The translations under genes were made by a program, and so were the position numbers. Below, in pieces: positions 44,614 to 54,376 of a stretch of DNA of 64,000 nt (its first letter is position 1; each line of letters opens with the position of its first letter). The DNA comes from Antonospora locustae (lineage: Eukaryota; Microsporidia): contig CM017451.1 of assembly GCA_007674295.1 (NCBI GenBank), positions 124,001 through 188,000 of the forward strand. The letters are read 5' to 3'. The notes beneath the pieces were generated by a model. It did not search any database and was not told where the DNA came from. It worked only from the letters and a program-made list of their open reading frames with translations.

Positions 44614-45603
44614 ATGGGTGCAAACAATTCCCAGGAGCCATTGCTTGTGCCTAACGACATGCGTTTTGTTCTTTTTCCAATTAAGTACGAATCCATATGG
44701 AAGATGTACAAGAAAGCCGAGTCATCTTTCTGGACTGCGGAAGAGGTTGACCTCACGAACGATATAGAAGACTGGTCTCGACTCAACGACGACGAACGCC
44801 ACTTCATATCCCATGTGCTAGCGTTCTTTGCTGCATCTGACGGCATTGTCAACGAGAACCTGCTCTCAAGATTTGGAACCGAGGTTCAGATACCAGAGGC
44901 GCGTGCGTTTTACGGCTTTCAGATAATGATCGAAAACATACACTCGGAGATGTACTCGTTGCTTATTGAGACATACATAAGAGATGCGGCAGAAAAGCAG
45001 AAGCTCTTCAACGCCATAAGGACGATACCCTCAGTGAAGAAGAAGGCTGAGTGGGCTTTGAAGTGGATAGACGATGCAGATGCGCCCTTTTCTAAAAGAA
45101 TTGTGGCCTTTGCTTGCGTGGAGGGCATATTTTTCTCTGGGTCTTTTGCAGCCATATTCTGGCTCAAGAAGCGCGGGCTGATGCCTGGGCTTACCTTCTC
45201 CAACGAGCTGATAAGCAGAGACGAGGGGCTTCATACAGATTTTGCATGTGTGATGAACAATCACCTTATCAACAAGTGCCCTCACGAGACTGTTCTTGAG
45301 ATTATCACAGAGGCTGTTGCAATTGAAAAGGAGTTTTTGAGCGAGAGCTTGCCTGTTAAGCTCATAGGAATGAACTGCGAGATGATGTGCGACTACATCG
45401 AGTTTGTGGCTGATGCTCTTCTTGTCAACCTCAACTTTCCAAAGCACTACAAAACAAAGAACCCTTTTGACTTCATGGAGAACATCAGTTTGAAAGGAAA
45501 GACGAACTTCTTTGAAAAAAAGGTTGCAGAGTACCAGAGACCCTATGTAGGTACATCAAGCAGGGACGAGTCTTTTATTTTTAGAACAGACGAGGAATTT
45601 TAG
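44614..45603 (+). CDS. RNR2: Ribonucleotide reductase small subunit (class I, R2)
   Basis: A 329-residue subunit that generates the tyrosyl radical for reduction of NDPs to dNDPs. Iron ligands lie in [18 protein letters not shown] sequence, [25 protein letters not shown], and [12 protein letters not shown]. The radical tyrosine is in [16 protein letters not shown], and a second ligand helix carries [14 protein letters not shown]. The C-terminal RTDEEF resembles the peptide (FTLDADF) that binds the large subunit. The first ATG of the frame (MGANNSQEP) follows a CCCCC run by 3 nt. It provides dNTPs alongside the thymidine kinase encoded earlier. Confidence 0.97.
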   Translation: MGANNSQEPLLVPNDMRFVLFPIKYESIWKMYKKAESSFWTAEEVDLTNDIEDWSRLNDDERHFISHVLAFFAASDGIVNENLLSRFGTEVQIPEARAFYGFQIMIENIHSEMYSLLIETYIRDAAEKQKLFNAIRTIPSVKKKAEWALKWIDDADAPFSKRIVAFACVEGIFFSGSFAAIFWLKKRGLMPGLTFSNELISRDEGLHTDFACVMNNHLINKCPHETVLEIITEAVAIEKEFLSESLPVKLIGMNCEMMCDYIEFVADALLVNLNFPKHYKTKNPFDFMENISLKGKTNFFEKKVAEYQRPYVGTSSRDESFIFRTDEEF

Positions 45604-45870
45604 AATTGTGTCGCCATTGAATCTTGCACAGCGAGCGCGCAGTGCTGCAAAGAGACATAAATAAATCTTCGACGTAAAAGTCTTCACCATGCGTCCATTC
45701 AATACTGTTTTTAGAAGCATCGCGCGAGCAAGTTCAGGTACTTTGCCCTGCACAGGGCCTTTGGACTCGTGCTAAGGAGATATATCGAATACTTTCGCTC
45801 AAGACTGGCTGCTAGTCCAGTATTGCTGCACATAGGAGCCGGTATTGCTTCATTTAGTGGAAAGCCCTTG

Positions 45871-48765
45871 CTACCACTCAAGATTTCTAAGCTGCTCCAG
45901 CTTTTCGACATCTCCCTCTAAATCCTTCATAACCTTAGTTCTCATGTAGAATATGGGACAGTCACGGTTGACACAGAGCACCTCATTGCACAAACTGGCC
46001 TGGCATCGCTGGCACTCTACCCAGCACTTTGAGAATGTAACCTTTTTTTTTTCGATATTGCCTTCAAGTCTCAGAAAATGCGTAAGAAAGTCTCCGCGGC
46101 ATTGCTCACAAAGAATAGACCCCAGAGACTTACAGCCAAGGCACACTATGTTTTTTGCCATAAACATGGACATTGGGCCTCTAGACTGTGCAGTAACATG
46201 AACGCGCGTATGGCTTCCGCGCAGAAGCTCCTCCACGTTGTCCACGATCGGTTCAAACAGCCGCTGTATGGGGTTAGAAAGCTGGTGTTCGATGTAGTGT
46301 TCTTTGTCTATTGTCAAGCCGTTTTCCAAGACGTACAATGGATCCTCGCTTCTTTCATATGCAGGCACGTTTTTTGCACCCTTAACTATCACATATGCCA
46401 CTCTGTCGCCAAGGCCCGGTGCATTGTTTGGGTCGCGCTTTCTCATCTTCTCTGCAAGTTCTATGTGCGCCTGTTTTGCATGGTACTTCGACTCATGCTT
46501 GGTTATGGTCTTGGAAATAACGAGCCTGCTCATGTCTATTCTGTCCAGGTACAGATCCCTTATTGTGTCTTTGACAAACTGTTTTGCCTTCTCTACGTTC
46601 TTCTCCCACAATATGTAGTTTAGGCTGTTCTCTATAATATGCTTCACCAGCTCACAGTTGTCTCTTCTTACCGTTTCAATGCCCTTTGTGTCCACCTTTC
46701 CGGTTCTGTGAATCAGTCCTGCATATCTTTTCTTGCTGATCAGCAAAAAGGGATAGTACACCTTCTCAAACTCCAAGCTCACAGGCTTCACAAACCTCGA
46801 TGTCACGTATTCGCTTATGATTTTGGATACTTTATAAACTTTCTCTATATCTTCCTCACCTAAATCTATCATGACAGAGTCTGTGTCTCCATATATCACC
46901 TTTGCATTGTGCTTTAACATACCGCTTTTTATGTACATGTCTTCTATCATACTCTTGGTTTCAATTATCATGTTTCTTCCAAGAGCTGTGATGCTCTGCG
47001 AAACCTCTATGCATGGAAGTTTTCCAAGCATGGATCCCGTAAACCCGTATATGGAGTTAGCCGCTATCTTAAGAGCCTCCTGTCTTGCATTCAGACAGCT
47101 TCTTAGCTCCTCATCGTCTGTCTCTGCCATTTTTTTCTTTGCTTTATTCCTATTTTCCAGCAGGTAGCGCGATATTTTAGGCAGAATGCCCTCTTTTACC
47201 TTTGCCTTTATGAAGTGGTTTCCGGTGGGTGTTTCCACATAGTGATCGCTTGGAATTTTACTTACCTGTGTTGGAGAGAGAAGTGTCGTATAGCAGATGT
47301 TGTTGGCTATCATTATTGAAGGATACAATGAGCTGAAGTCCAGCACTGTGATTGGATTCGGATAGAATCCCTTTTGCGCTTCCATCACATACCCACCCTC
47401 GTATGTCTTCTCTGTCTCCACTGCATCAATTGTTGGGCAAACATATTCCATTTCCTTTGCTTTTCTGAGAATCAGGCTCATGCTCTTTATACCATGGCCA
47501 CGGACAGTTATGTAACTTATCGGAACACCCATCACTCTGCTAAGCTCAGAATGGTTCAAGACTATGTTCAGTTTGTAAAAAAGACGAAGCGGCAGGTAGG
47601 TGTCCTTCAAACAGTATGAGGCTATACGCTTTCTCGTATCTCTGTCGCCGTTTTGCAGCTTCTTAATCTCGTAGTAAGGAACATCTTCCTTTTGTTCGCC
47701 AAGAAAGTGCACACTAATGCTGTTCAGTGTGTAGCTTCTCAGCTTGTACTCTCGCTTGATTATCTGGTACAGATCAAATATAAGTCTTCCGTCCATGTCA
47801 ACTTCCTTGAAGGCAGACGATCCCATCTGCTTTGACGAGAAGGTCATGTCTCTTACTTTCGCACTCTTCTGCGACCTCCCAAGTACTGCAAAGTCTGAAA
47901 TCGAGTGCACTCGCGCCCTCTCAAGCAGAAATGGAATATCAAAGTTCTTTATGTTAAAACCAACTATTATGTCAGGGTCGACTTTCAAAAGGTAGTTTCT
48001 CCATGCAACAAGCAAAGACCGCTCGTCTTCAAATGACACAACATTTGCACCTGGAATTGAGCCCGTCTCCTTCAGGCAAAATATGTCCTTTTGTATAACA
48101 CCGTACCTACATAGTGTGTTTCCGATTTGAATCACAGGATCGCACCCGGCCTGAGGAAATCCAGTGCCCATACTGACACATTCTATGTCAATACTCAACA
48201 CTTTGAATGGTGGAATCTTGGTAAACTCACCTTCAATTCCCACCTGCTCAAGATCTTCAAACATGCAAAAGTAGTCGCCATCAGCCATGTGGCACTTCTT
48301 GGCATGCAGATACGACATTCCAACTATTTTCTTGTCAACCATGAATCTCATCACATATCCAATGTTGGATTCATATGCTTTTAGTTTATATATTTTTCCG
48401 TTCAGAGTTATGCTCGAGAGCATTTGTCGCACAGTGGGAATTACCATCGGACTGGAGAGCAGCAGCTTGTAGAATTTTGACTTTTCCTGGTTGAATCCGT
48501 AGAGTTCAAACTTTTCTTTTTCGTGAATGCTGACCAGACGGCCCTTAGACACTGCCTTGTCAATGTACTTTGCAAGTGAGTCTTTTATATCTTCCTCTGG
48601 GCCTTTTACATACATATACGGAAGAAAGCCTCTAACATGCAAACGAACCGGCTTTCTGTCTGTATCGACTCCGTGTATGAGGATTACCGGCCTCTGGTCC
48701 TCTGTATTCGATGAGTCCATGTAGTAATCAATTTGTGTCTGAAAGAACGTCAGTTCTCTGTACAT
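45871..48765 (-). CDS. POL3: DNA polymerase delta catalytic subunit
   Basis: A 964-residue family B polymerase. Exonuclease motifs are LSIDIECVS (Exo I), VGFNIKNFDIPFL (Exo II) and YCLKDTYLPLRL (Exo III). Polymerase motifs are LDFSSLYPSIMIANN (A), NSIYGFTG (B) and YGDTDSVMI (C). The C-terminus has the two metal motifs: CLGCKSLGSILCEQC (CysA) and CQRCQASLCNEVLCVNRDC (CysB, 4Fe-4S), followed by PIFYMRTKVMKDLE, nearly identical in spacing to animal and yeast Pol delta. The N-terminal extension of yeast Pol3 is largely absent. CCC touches the ATG at 48765. Confidence 0.97.
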   Translation of the reverse strand: MYRELTFFQTQIDYYMDSSNTEDQRPVILIHGVDTDRKPVRLHVRGFLPYMYVKGPEEDIKDSLAKYIDKAVSKGRLVSIHEKEKFELYGFNQEKSKFYKLLLSSPMVIPTVRQMLSSITLNGKIYKLKAYESNIGYVMRFMVDKKIVGMSYLHAKKCHMADGDYFCMFEDLEQVGIEGEFTKIPPFKVLSIDIECVSMGTGFPQAGCDPVIQIGNTLCRYGVIQKDIFCLKETGSIPGANVVSFEDERSLLVAWRNYLLKVDPDIIVGFNIKNFDIPFLLERARVHSISDFAVLGRSQKSAKVRDMTFSSKQMGSSAFKEVDMDGRLIFDLYQIIKREYKLRSYTLNSISVHFLGEQKEDVPYYEIKKLQNGDRDTRKRIASYCLKDTYLPLRLFYKLNIVLNHSELSRVMGVPISYITVRGHGIKSMSLILRKAKEMEYVCPTIDAVETEKTYEGGYVMEAQKGFYPNPITVLDFSSLYPSIMIANNICYTTLLSPTQVSKIPSDHYVETPTGNHFIKAKVKEGILPKISRYLLENRNKAKKKMAETDDEELRSCLNARQEALKIAANSIYGFTGSMLGKLPCIEVSQSITALGRNMIIETKSMIEDMYIKSGMLKHNAKVIYGDTDSVMIDLGEEDIEKVYKVSKIISEYVTSRFVKPVSLEFEKVYYPFLLISKKRYAGLIHRTGKVDTKGIETVRRDNCELVKHIIENSLNYILWEKNVEKAKQFVKDTIRDLYLDRIDMSRLVISKTITKHESKYHAKQAHIELAEKMRKRDPNNAPGLGDRVAYVIVKGAKNVPAYERSEDPLYVLENGLTIDKEHYIEHQLSNPIQRLFEPIVDNVEELLRGSHTRVHVTAQSRGPMSMFMAKNIVCLGCKSLGSILCEQCRGDFLTHFLRLEGNIEKKKVTFSKCWVECQRCQASLCNEVLCVNRDCPIFYMRTKVMKDLEGDVEKLEQLRNLEW

Positions 48766-49027
48766 GGGCTTTCAATATTCTGTGTACGTGTCCACAAACA
48801 CCATCGGATCAGCTACTTATTCAAAATGCAGGTACTTGCAGAAAGACCGGTTTTCAGGTTGCACGTGAAGCAAAGCCAACATGCTGTTTTCGGCAAAACA
48901 CAGTAAGAAAGCTCTGTAGTTTACCATAGTGCCTCGTTTGCAGTCCTTTTAATAGTGAATCTGCGTCTAGTCACAGCCCCGCAGCTTTCCTATTGCCGTG
49001 TCTATGTACTAACTTTGCTATCCCTCC

Positions 49028-49870
49028 ATGGACAAGCTAAGGGAGATTTTGAATGTGTGGGCAAGACTAAAGACGCTTCGAGACGAGATTACCGAGGAGA
49101 TAGAGCATCGTAACATGTTGCACATGATGAGGCAAAGAATGAGAAATGGCGATATTCAGGGTGTTGCCGAGATATATGCATGCATACATCCAAAGATGGA
49201 GAGACATGATGATGAGCTTACTGCTCAGTATTTGTTGGACGGTCTTGGGGAGCTTTTCAAACACCACAACATAGAACAGGCATCGTTTGTTCTAAGTGTT
49301 GTTAGCGGACTGACTTCAGAGACGTTTCATCGATCCAAGTCTCTGTTTGCAGACTATGTCGTAAAAGTGTCTTCCAAGTATGCAAACCATCAGGTAACCG
49401 ACTATATGTCAACAATGCTGATTCTTAGCGAGCGTCTTGATCCTAACGATGTGTACAAGCTGCGGGCTTTCATAGACAAGCTCTGTGCAGAAAGACTATG
49501 TGCGTTTGCAAAAGATGGTGAGGCAATCATCCAGGAGGTCTCTGACGACACGAGAAAAAGCACTATTTTAAAGCTTGACAAGTGGATTGACAACTGCACT
49601 AAGCTCTTGGGCCTGAAATACGGTATTGACATACGCAACATTCATGATCTTTATGAGAGGGCGGAACTGCTTTACTTTGACTCCTGTATAAAAAGCATAA
49701 TCCTCAAGGACCAAAAGCACGGTTCCGAAGATCTAGTTTTCTTGGTAAGGAAAGTTTGCACACGTATCAACAAGGTTCCCATGTGCAATTTGAAAAGCGA
49801 TATAAAGACAAAAGCCATTGAAACAAACATTATGAACACCGAGCATGTGAATGAGATTGGCAATTTGTAG
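49028..49870 (+). CDS. Hypothetical helical protein
   Basis: A 280-residue, almost entirely helical cytoplasmic protein, not assigned to a family. It starts with a coiled-coil-like MDKLREILNVWARLKTLRDE, followed by HMMRQRMRNGDIQGVAEIYACI, and continues with paired helices that look like an alpha-solenoid or vesicle-tether fold. No signal peptide, membrane span or metal site. CCC lies 3 nt before the ATG. A role in tethering or as a scaffold is a guess from fold type. Confidence 0.6.
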   Translation: MDKLREILNVWARLKTLRDEITEEIEHRNMLHMMRQRMRNGDIQGVAEIYACIHPKMERHDDELTAQYLLDGLGELFKHHNIEQASFVLSVVSGLTSETFHRSKSLFADYVVKVSSKYANHQVTDYMSTMLILSERLDPNDVYKLRAFIDKLCAERLCAFAKDGEAIIQEVSDDTRKSTILKLDKWIDNCTKLLGLKYGIDIRNIHDLYERAELLYFDSCIKSIILKDQKHGSEDLVFLVRKVCTRINKVPMCNLKSDIKTKAIETNIMNTEHVNEIGNL

Positions 49871-50313
49871 TTTTTGTAAACACTATTTCTTTGGTGAGAA
49901 TACATGATAACGTATCCTCATTGGAATGTCTTACATGCGAAAAAGTGTAAATCTAACATCCCAGTTCATCGCAAACACTCTCACGACGTCAGTGTTGCAA
50001 GATATTCGCGACGAAAAAGTAGTTGTGCTAGAGATACTTCATGTGTGCACAACTGCAAACAACGATACTATTAATGCCCGGCCATGTATGCACAGAGCTC
50101 ATTGCATCTCGCTTTTTGACAGGTACTTGTCTAAGCTGCAAATGGCGCAAAAGCGTGGCATAATGCTTTAAAAACTTGCAAAGGCACATAGGATTTGGCG
50201 GTAAATCACACACTATTTATTCAGAAAAGACTGTATCGATTTGTAGTGAAACCAAGCAACGGCCATCAGAGAGGCACTTCTTCCCTTTCTCTGTGAGAAC
50301 AGAGTTTCATTGA
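49871..50313. other. 443-bp interval with one weak small frame
   Basis: Between convergent genes. A plus-strand frame 49926-50171 (81 codons, starts ATG, MSYMRKSVNLTSQF) is possible but has no start signal, family or unusual composition. No RNA gene was seen. Confidence 0.35.
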
Positions 50314-50733
50314 CTACGTCTGAAACCTTTCAACGGCCTCCTTGCTGAAGTAGTGCTTGATTTCCTCATCGTTCAAGTTTCTGTATCCCAGCACGCTGAA
50401 AACATCGTCATCCTCAAAGATGTTCAGATATCTTTCTGCCACGTCAAGGGCTTCCTTTAGCTTGTTTAGGGAAACAAGCTCAATGAAGCTTTGTTTCAGA
50501 AGAATCTTCTTAAGCTTTGGGTCGTTAATTAGGTCAAGAGCCCTAGTCGAGTTTTTTGCCGCAATGAGATCACGTATCTCTTTGCGAAGCTCGAGGTCTT
50601 TGACATCGTTCTCTCTGTCCGATGCACAGAGCTTATACTTTTTAAATGTCTTTATGCAGCACATGAACAGGAGATGGTCATGTATTATTGTTTCACATAT
50701 TAAGTCAATCTCAAAATTGTCTTTGCTGATCAT
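50314..50733 (-). CDS. LisH/CTLH-domain protein, short Gid8-like
   Basis: A 139-residue protein. The N-terminal IICETIIHDHLLFMCCIKTF resembles a LisH helix pair. A CTLH domain follows: LRKEIRDLIAAKNSTRALDLI, LLKQSFIELVSLNKLKEALDVAERYL (family IRxxIxxGxIxxAIxLIN...LxxQxxIELIRxGxxxEALxFAxxxL). Residues DDDVFSVLGY are like the start of CRA. Gid8/TWA1 and RanBPM proteins use this layout as scaffolds of the GID/CTLH ubiquitin ligase, but they are about 200 residues or more; here CRA stops early. CCC lies 3 nt before the ATG. Confidence 0.65.
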   Translation of the reverse strand: MISKDNFEIDLICETIIHDHLLFMCCIKTFKKYKLCASDRENDVKDLELRKEIRDLIAAKNSTRALDLINDPKLKKILLKQSFIELVSLNKLKEALDVAERYLNIFEDDDVFSVLGYRNLNDEEIKHYFSKEAVERFQT

Positions 50734-51330
50734 TAAAGGGCTACTAGTCCTAGAAACAATGTTCAGTAGTGAACCTAAAATTGGTTTACGGAATACCTTT
50801 TTATCACTGCTCTAGCTTTTACTTGCCAAGCATATTTTCTATGCACTAGCTTCGGTACAGAGCAAGGCTACTTGCACTACCACTAACTCTTGTTTATTTC
50901 CAAAAACAATGCAGTGAATGTCCCTTGGTAGAGATACAGCAGAGGCGTCCTTTGTTTTCAGCATTTTCAACCATGCCAAGCACTAAAAGTGCTTTTAGCA
51001 TCGTGATTAATACGGATAAGTATACAGACTTGCCTTTTCTCAAGACCAACGAGTGCACATTGTGCCTAAACTGTAGAAACTACTTCAATATCCAACATAC
51101 CACAGAGCACACTCCTATCTTGTTTCCATGTTGCTGGCCTAAACTCTACAAAATACATACATCCATGATCACAGTCTGAAGCAAAGACTTGCAAAACTAA
51201 AATGAAACGATAAGAGCCTCTAATGTCTGAGTTGTAGTGGCCACATGTTGCTTTTGCAGGAAGAATAACATCGTAAGGGACGTTTTGCTTACACATAGCT
51301 CAACAAATTACGTCCTACATTCTCAAGCAT
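50734..51330. other. 597-bp region without a supported gene
   Basis: It holds the promoter of the Gid8-like gene and the 3' region of the secreted gene on the same strand. A plus-strand ATG frame at 50973-51179 (68 codons with CTLCLNC) and a minus-strand frame at 51066-51296 overlap each other; neither has a start signal or family match. Confidence 0.35.
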
Positions 51331-52551
51331 CTACTCAAGCCTTTTGGCGTCAATCTGCTTTATTTCTTTGCATGGCTCTTTGCAGAGGGCATCTGAACAT
51401 ATGCACACAGTTTCTCTTTTTGGTGTTTCTTTGTATGTGTATCTTCTAGCAAACAGGAGCCTGTCCACAAGTGGAAGGTCACAGTTCTCTCTTGCCATGT
51501 CACTTATCGATGTTTCCTTTACCTTCGATATTGCGCTCAGCAGAAACTTTGTAACCTGAAAGTCCTTTTCAACATCACTCTCAGGCAAATCCTTTGACTG
51601 GTAGAAACCGTTTTTAGTTAGCTTTCCACTGTCCAACAACTCTTTCGTACTACCTACAAGTTTTCCCTCATAGAAACCTGTTTCGTCTACGTATGTGCCG
51701 TCTGATTCTCTAAACTCCAATCGTCCCCAATAATCCTTCACGTCATCTTCCTCTCCCTTGAGCACAAGCACATCTCTCACTCTTCCCACTGAGTCTCTGT
51801 GGGGTATTTTTTCCTTGATGAGGTTTATATTTTTTGAAAGAATGCACAGAACACTCAGGCCACCTTCAAAGTTTTCTAGATGTCTTGTGTCACTGTTCGA
51901 CAGAGAATGCAGAGATGCTGCAGAGATAGACTTGCTGGCAAGGACACGTTTTTTTGGCTCGCATGGAACAATCTCTATAATCTGCTTCTTAAGACGAAGG
52001 TGTCCTCCGCTTCTGGTGTCTATGCCATTGCTGTGCAAAACTGAAGACACAACTGTACTGCGTTCACATAGGGGTGCTCTTTTTTCAGTGTTTGCATTGT
52101 GCATGTCGTTGTCTTCTCTGCTATCTTCACCATTCCTTCTACTTGCATCTTGCTCAGAACCATTATCTTTTCGCGGAGACATGCTGTACTTTCTTCTACT
52201 TCTGTTTTTGCTGATTTTTATCTCTACCTTCAAAATGGCATTTGGGTCGATGAGGGCCATTGTTTTCTTCGCAGCATCCTCGTTGCCTTCTCGATCGCTG
52301 TTGCCAGAGAATCCCCCAGTTTTCTCTGCTTCAGAATTTCTATATACTTTTGTATCAGCTTTTTTGGAACTTATTTCTTTTGGACTGTACCTTTCCTTTT
52401 CTCCTTCACTTGTATCGTTTTCAGACAGATTGCTGGATAATCCAGAACCTGAATTTGCATTGACATGGGTTGTATGCTCGATGCTGTTGTTCTGTCCGCT
52501 TGCTACTACCACAGCAATGCACAAAAGAAGAACAAATATCCACATTTCCAT
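51331..52551 (-). CDS. Secreted low-complexity protein carrying the GKLTxxGFYQ domain
   Basis: A 406-residue protein with a signal peptide (MEMWIFVLLLCIAVVVASG). A long Ser/Glu/Lys/Asp/Asn-rich, disordered N-terminal part runs to about residue 215. A globular C-terminal part from about 230 holds VGRVRDVLVLKGEEDDVKD, DGTYVDETGFYEGKLVGSTK and LLDSGKLTKNGFYQSKDLPE, then a helical segment and a Cys-rich end (CICSDALCKEPCKE). Residues about 255-345 align with a segment of the repeat protein at 22190-24490. Probably extracellular in the spore; function is unknown. Confidence 0.68.
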   Translation of the reverse strand: MEMWIFVLLLCIAVVVASGQNNSIEHTTHVNANSGSGLSSNLSENDTSEGEKERYSPKEISSKKADTKVYRNSEAEKTGGFSGNSDREGNEDAAKKTMALIDPNAILKVEIKISKNRSRRKYSMSPRKDNGSEQDASRRNGEDSREDNDMHNANTEKRAPLCERSTVVSSVLHSNGIDTRSGGHLRLKKQIIEIVPCEPKKRVLASKSISAASLHSLSNSDTRHLENFEGGLSVLCILSKNINLIKEKIPHRDSVGRVRDVLVLKGEEDDVKDYWGRLEFRESDGTYVDETGFYEGKLVGSTKELLDSGKLTKNGFYQSKDLPESDVEKDFQVTKFLLSAISKVKETSISDMARENCDLPLVDRLLFARRYTYKETPKRETVCICSDALCKEPCKEIKQIDAKRLE

Positions 52552-52842
52552 TATTTACACAACTCTTGTTTAAGTGTTTGAAAATACTGCTACATGCAGT
52601 ATGTGGATGGTGCAGTGCCATAAGCACAGCAAGCCACGTGCCTAAAGACACCAACAGTACAAGCATCACTGCGTCTTGTAAGCACGTAGCTGCATGGCCA
52701 CGAGCTGCATGATCATGATATACATGGAACTCCATAGCCACAAGGTGAACATGCTTGCAGGGCCCGGCTGCATTGAGGTTACACAAAATAATTTAATTGA
52801 AATCCCGCGTATTTAAATTAGCATATATGACATGCAGAACCC

Positions 52843-54198
52843 ATGGCATTGAGCTACAGCGAGTATCCTCTGACAATAGAAAAAAACAAAACATATTTTT
52901 ACAGGTCAAAAAGAACGCTAAGGATTCTTCCATGCCGCGTAGTCAGCTACAATGGAAATAAGTACACTGTGAGCACGAGCAGCGCTGACGTACTTGATGT
53001 GGAGTCTGGGGAGATTCTTGTCTTTGATCCCTGCTCAAGACTGTTTCAGCACCTCATGAGGCTCAGCGCCTATCGTGAGTCCAAGGAAATAAGACGAGCA
53101 CTGAGAGCAGAGGGGCACGACCCTGCGAAGTTTATGAAGTACCGACCTTACAAGGTTTCGAAGGAAGATGCAAGCATTGATGAAAGCACGTTTGTCTTTG
53201 AAATGCAGAGGTTTGTAAGCAAGAAAGACACATACTACAGAGCGGAGGTGCAGAGGCTGCTTGTGGAGCCCCTTCCAGGGACCGTAGGCCTTCGGCTCTA
53301 CAATCTGTACAAAATTGTGTGTGCAAATGGAGGCATGGACAATGTGATTCACCTGCAGATATGGAAGAGGCTCTTCTTTCGCTACATGGAGAAGACAAAC
53401 ACATCGTACGTAATGAGGACATTTTACAAGAAGTACTTATATGAATTTGAGCTTGAGAGACGGTGCTCAGAGGAGTCCAGCCTGAATTTTAACTATGCGT
53501 ACAAAAAAGGCGAGCATGTCACTTTTGTTGGTAAGTGCGGACAAGGATTCTGTGGAAGGGTTGTTGCACGCCGAAATAGAGGGCTCAACGTATACTACAT
53601 CAAGTTTCTGGGATGGAACGATGAAAACAACGAGTGGATATCTGAAGACATACTGCAGCGCTGCGATGGCGATGCAAAGGCTTGTAGCTCGCAATATCTG
53701 GCGCCTTCTAAGTCTTCAAAGGCAAACAAGTTTGTGGATGACCCGATAACATGGGAAAAACACAGACACGGGTCTAACTTCAGTGTCAAGCTTGAAAACA
53801 GTTCTGCAGACACAAATAGCTCTAGCACACATGTTAGAGAGGACAATATGTCTCAAGAAGAAGTGGGTTCGTGCTGTGATGGCAGGCTCGCCGGCAAAGG
53901 GGCCCACAACACCATTCGCAGGACAATAAGGAAAAAAAGACACAGCACCTCACGTGATCCCGTGCATTTGGATGCCACGTTGCGTTGCAGCATTCAGAAC
54001 ATGGCGTCTGCATCGGACGAGGCCGAGACCGTTGGGGCTCTTGCGGACATATGCGAAGAAATGGGCACCGAAAAGAAGCTGCTCTACAAAATAAGAGAGA
54101 TAGATGAGAAGGAAAAACTCTTCGATGTTCTGAGTGAGTACAACTTTGCAATCTACAAGGTGTGGAGGGGAAAAAGAAAGGGTTTCAACTGCAGCTAG
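52843..54198 (+). CDS. ARID plus chromo-barrel protein (ARID4-like)
   Basis: A 451-residue nuclear protein. An ARID DNA-binding domain lies near residues 120-210: VEPLPGTVGLRLYNLYKIVCANGGMDNVIHLQIWKRLF, then YVMRTFYKKYLYEFE. It is followed by a chromo-barrel (Tudor-knot) domain near 223-275: YKKGEHVTFVGK, NVYYIKFLGWNDENNEWISEDIL (family Y.VHY.GWN.R.DEWV). ARID next to chromo-barrel is the ARID4/RBBP1 arrangement; in animals these sit in Sin3-HDAC complexes. The tail is basic and ends with a helical segment. CCC touches the ATG. Confidence 0.8.
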   Translation: MALSYSEYPLTIEKNKTYFYRSKRTLRILPCRVVSYNGNKYTVSTSSADVLDVESGEILVFDPCSRLFQHLMRLSAYRESKEIRRALRAEGHDPAKFMKYRPYKVSKEDASIDESTFVFEMQRFVSKKDTYYRAEVQRLLVEPLPGTVGLRLYNLYKIVCANGGMDNVIHLQIWKRLFFRYMEKTNTSYVMRTFYKKYLYEFELERRCSEESSLNFNYAYKKGEHVTFVGKCGQGFCGRVVARRNRGLNVYYIKFLGWNDENNEWISEDILQRCDGDAKACSSQYLAPSKSSKANKFVDDPITWEKHRHGSNFSVKLENSSADTNSSSTHVREDNMSQEEVGSCCDGRLAGKGAHNTIRRTIRKKRHSTSRDPVHLDATLRCSIQNMASASDEAETVGALADICEEMGTEKKLLYKIREIDEKEKLFDVLSEYNFAIYKVWRGKRKGFNCS

Positions 54199-54376
54199 CT
54201 AGCACGCGTCTGCTAGCTTGTGATCTATTCAAAACATTAAAGTGTAATATGTTACAAGCACTCTGCATCTCAGAGGCGAGTCTGCTCATATTTGCTGTCG
54301 ACCGTGCGCCAAAATACCTTGTTTCGCCGCATTTGTAACACTTCCATTTATCTTGTAGGTTGGAAACAAAATAAAC

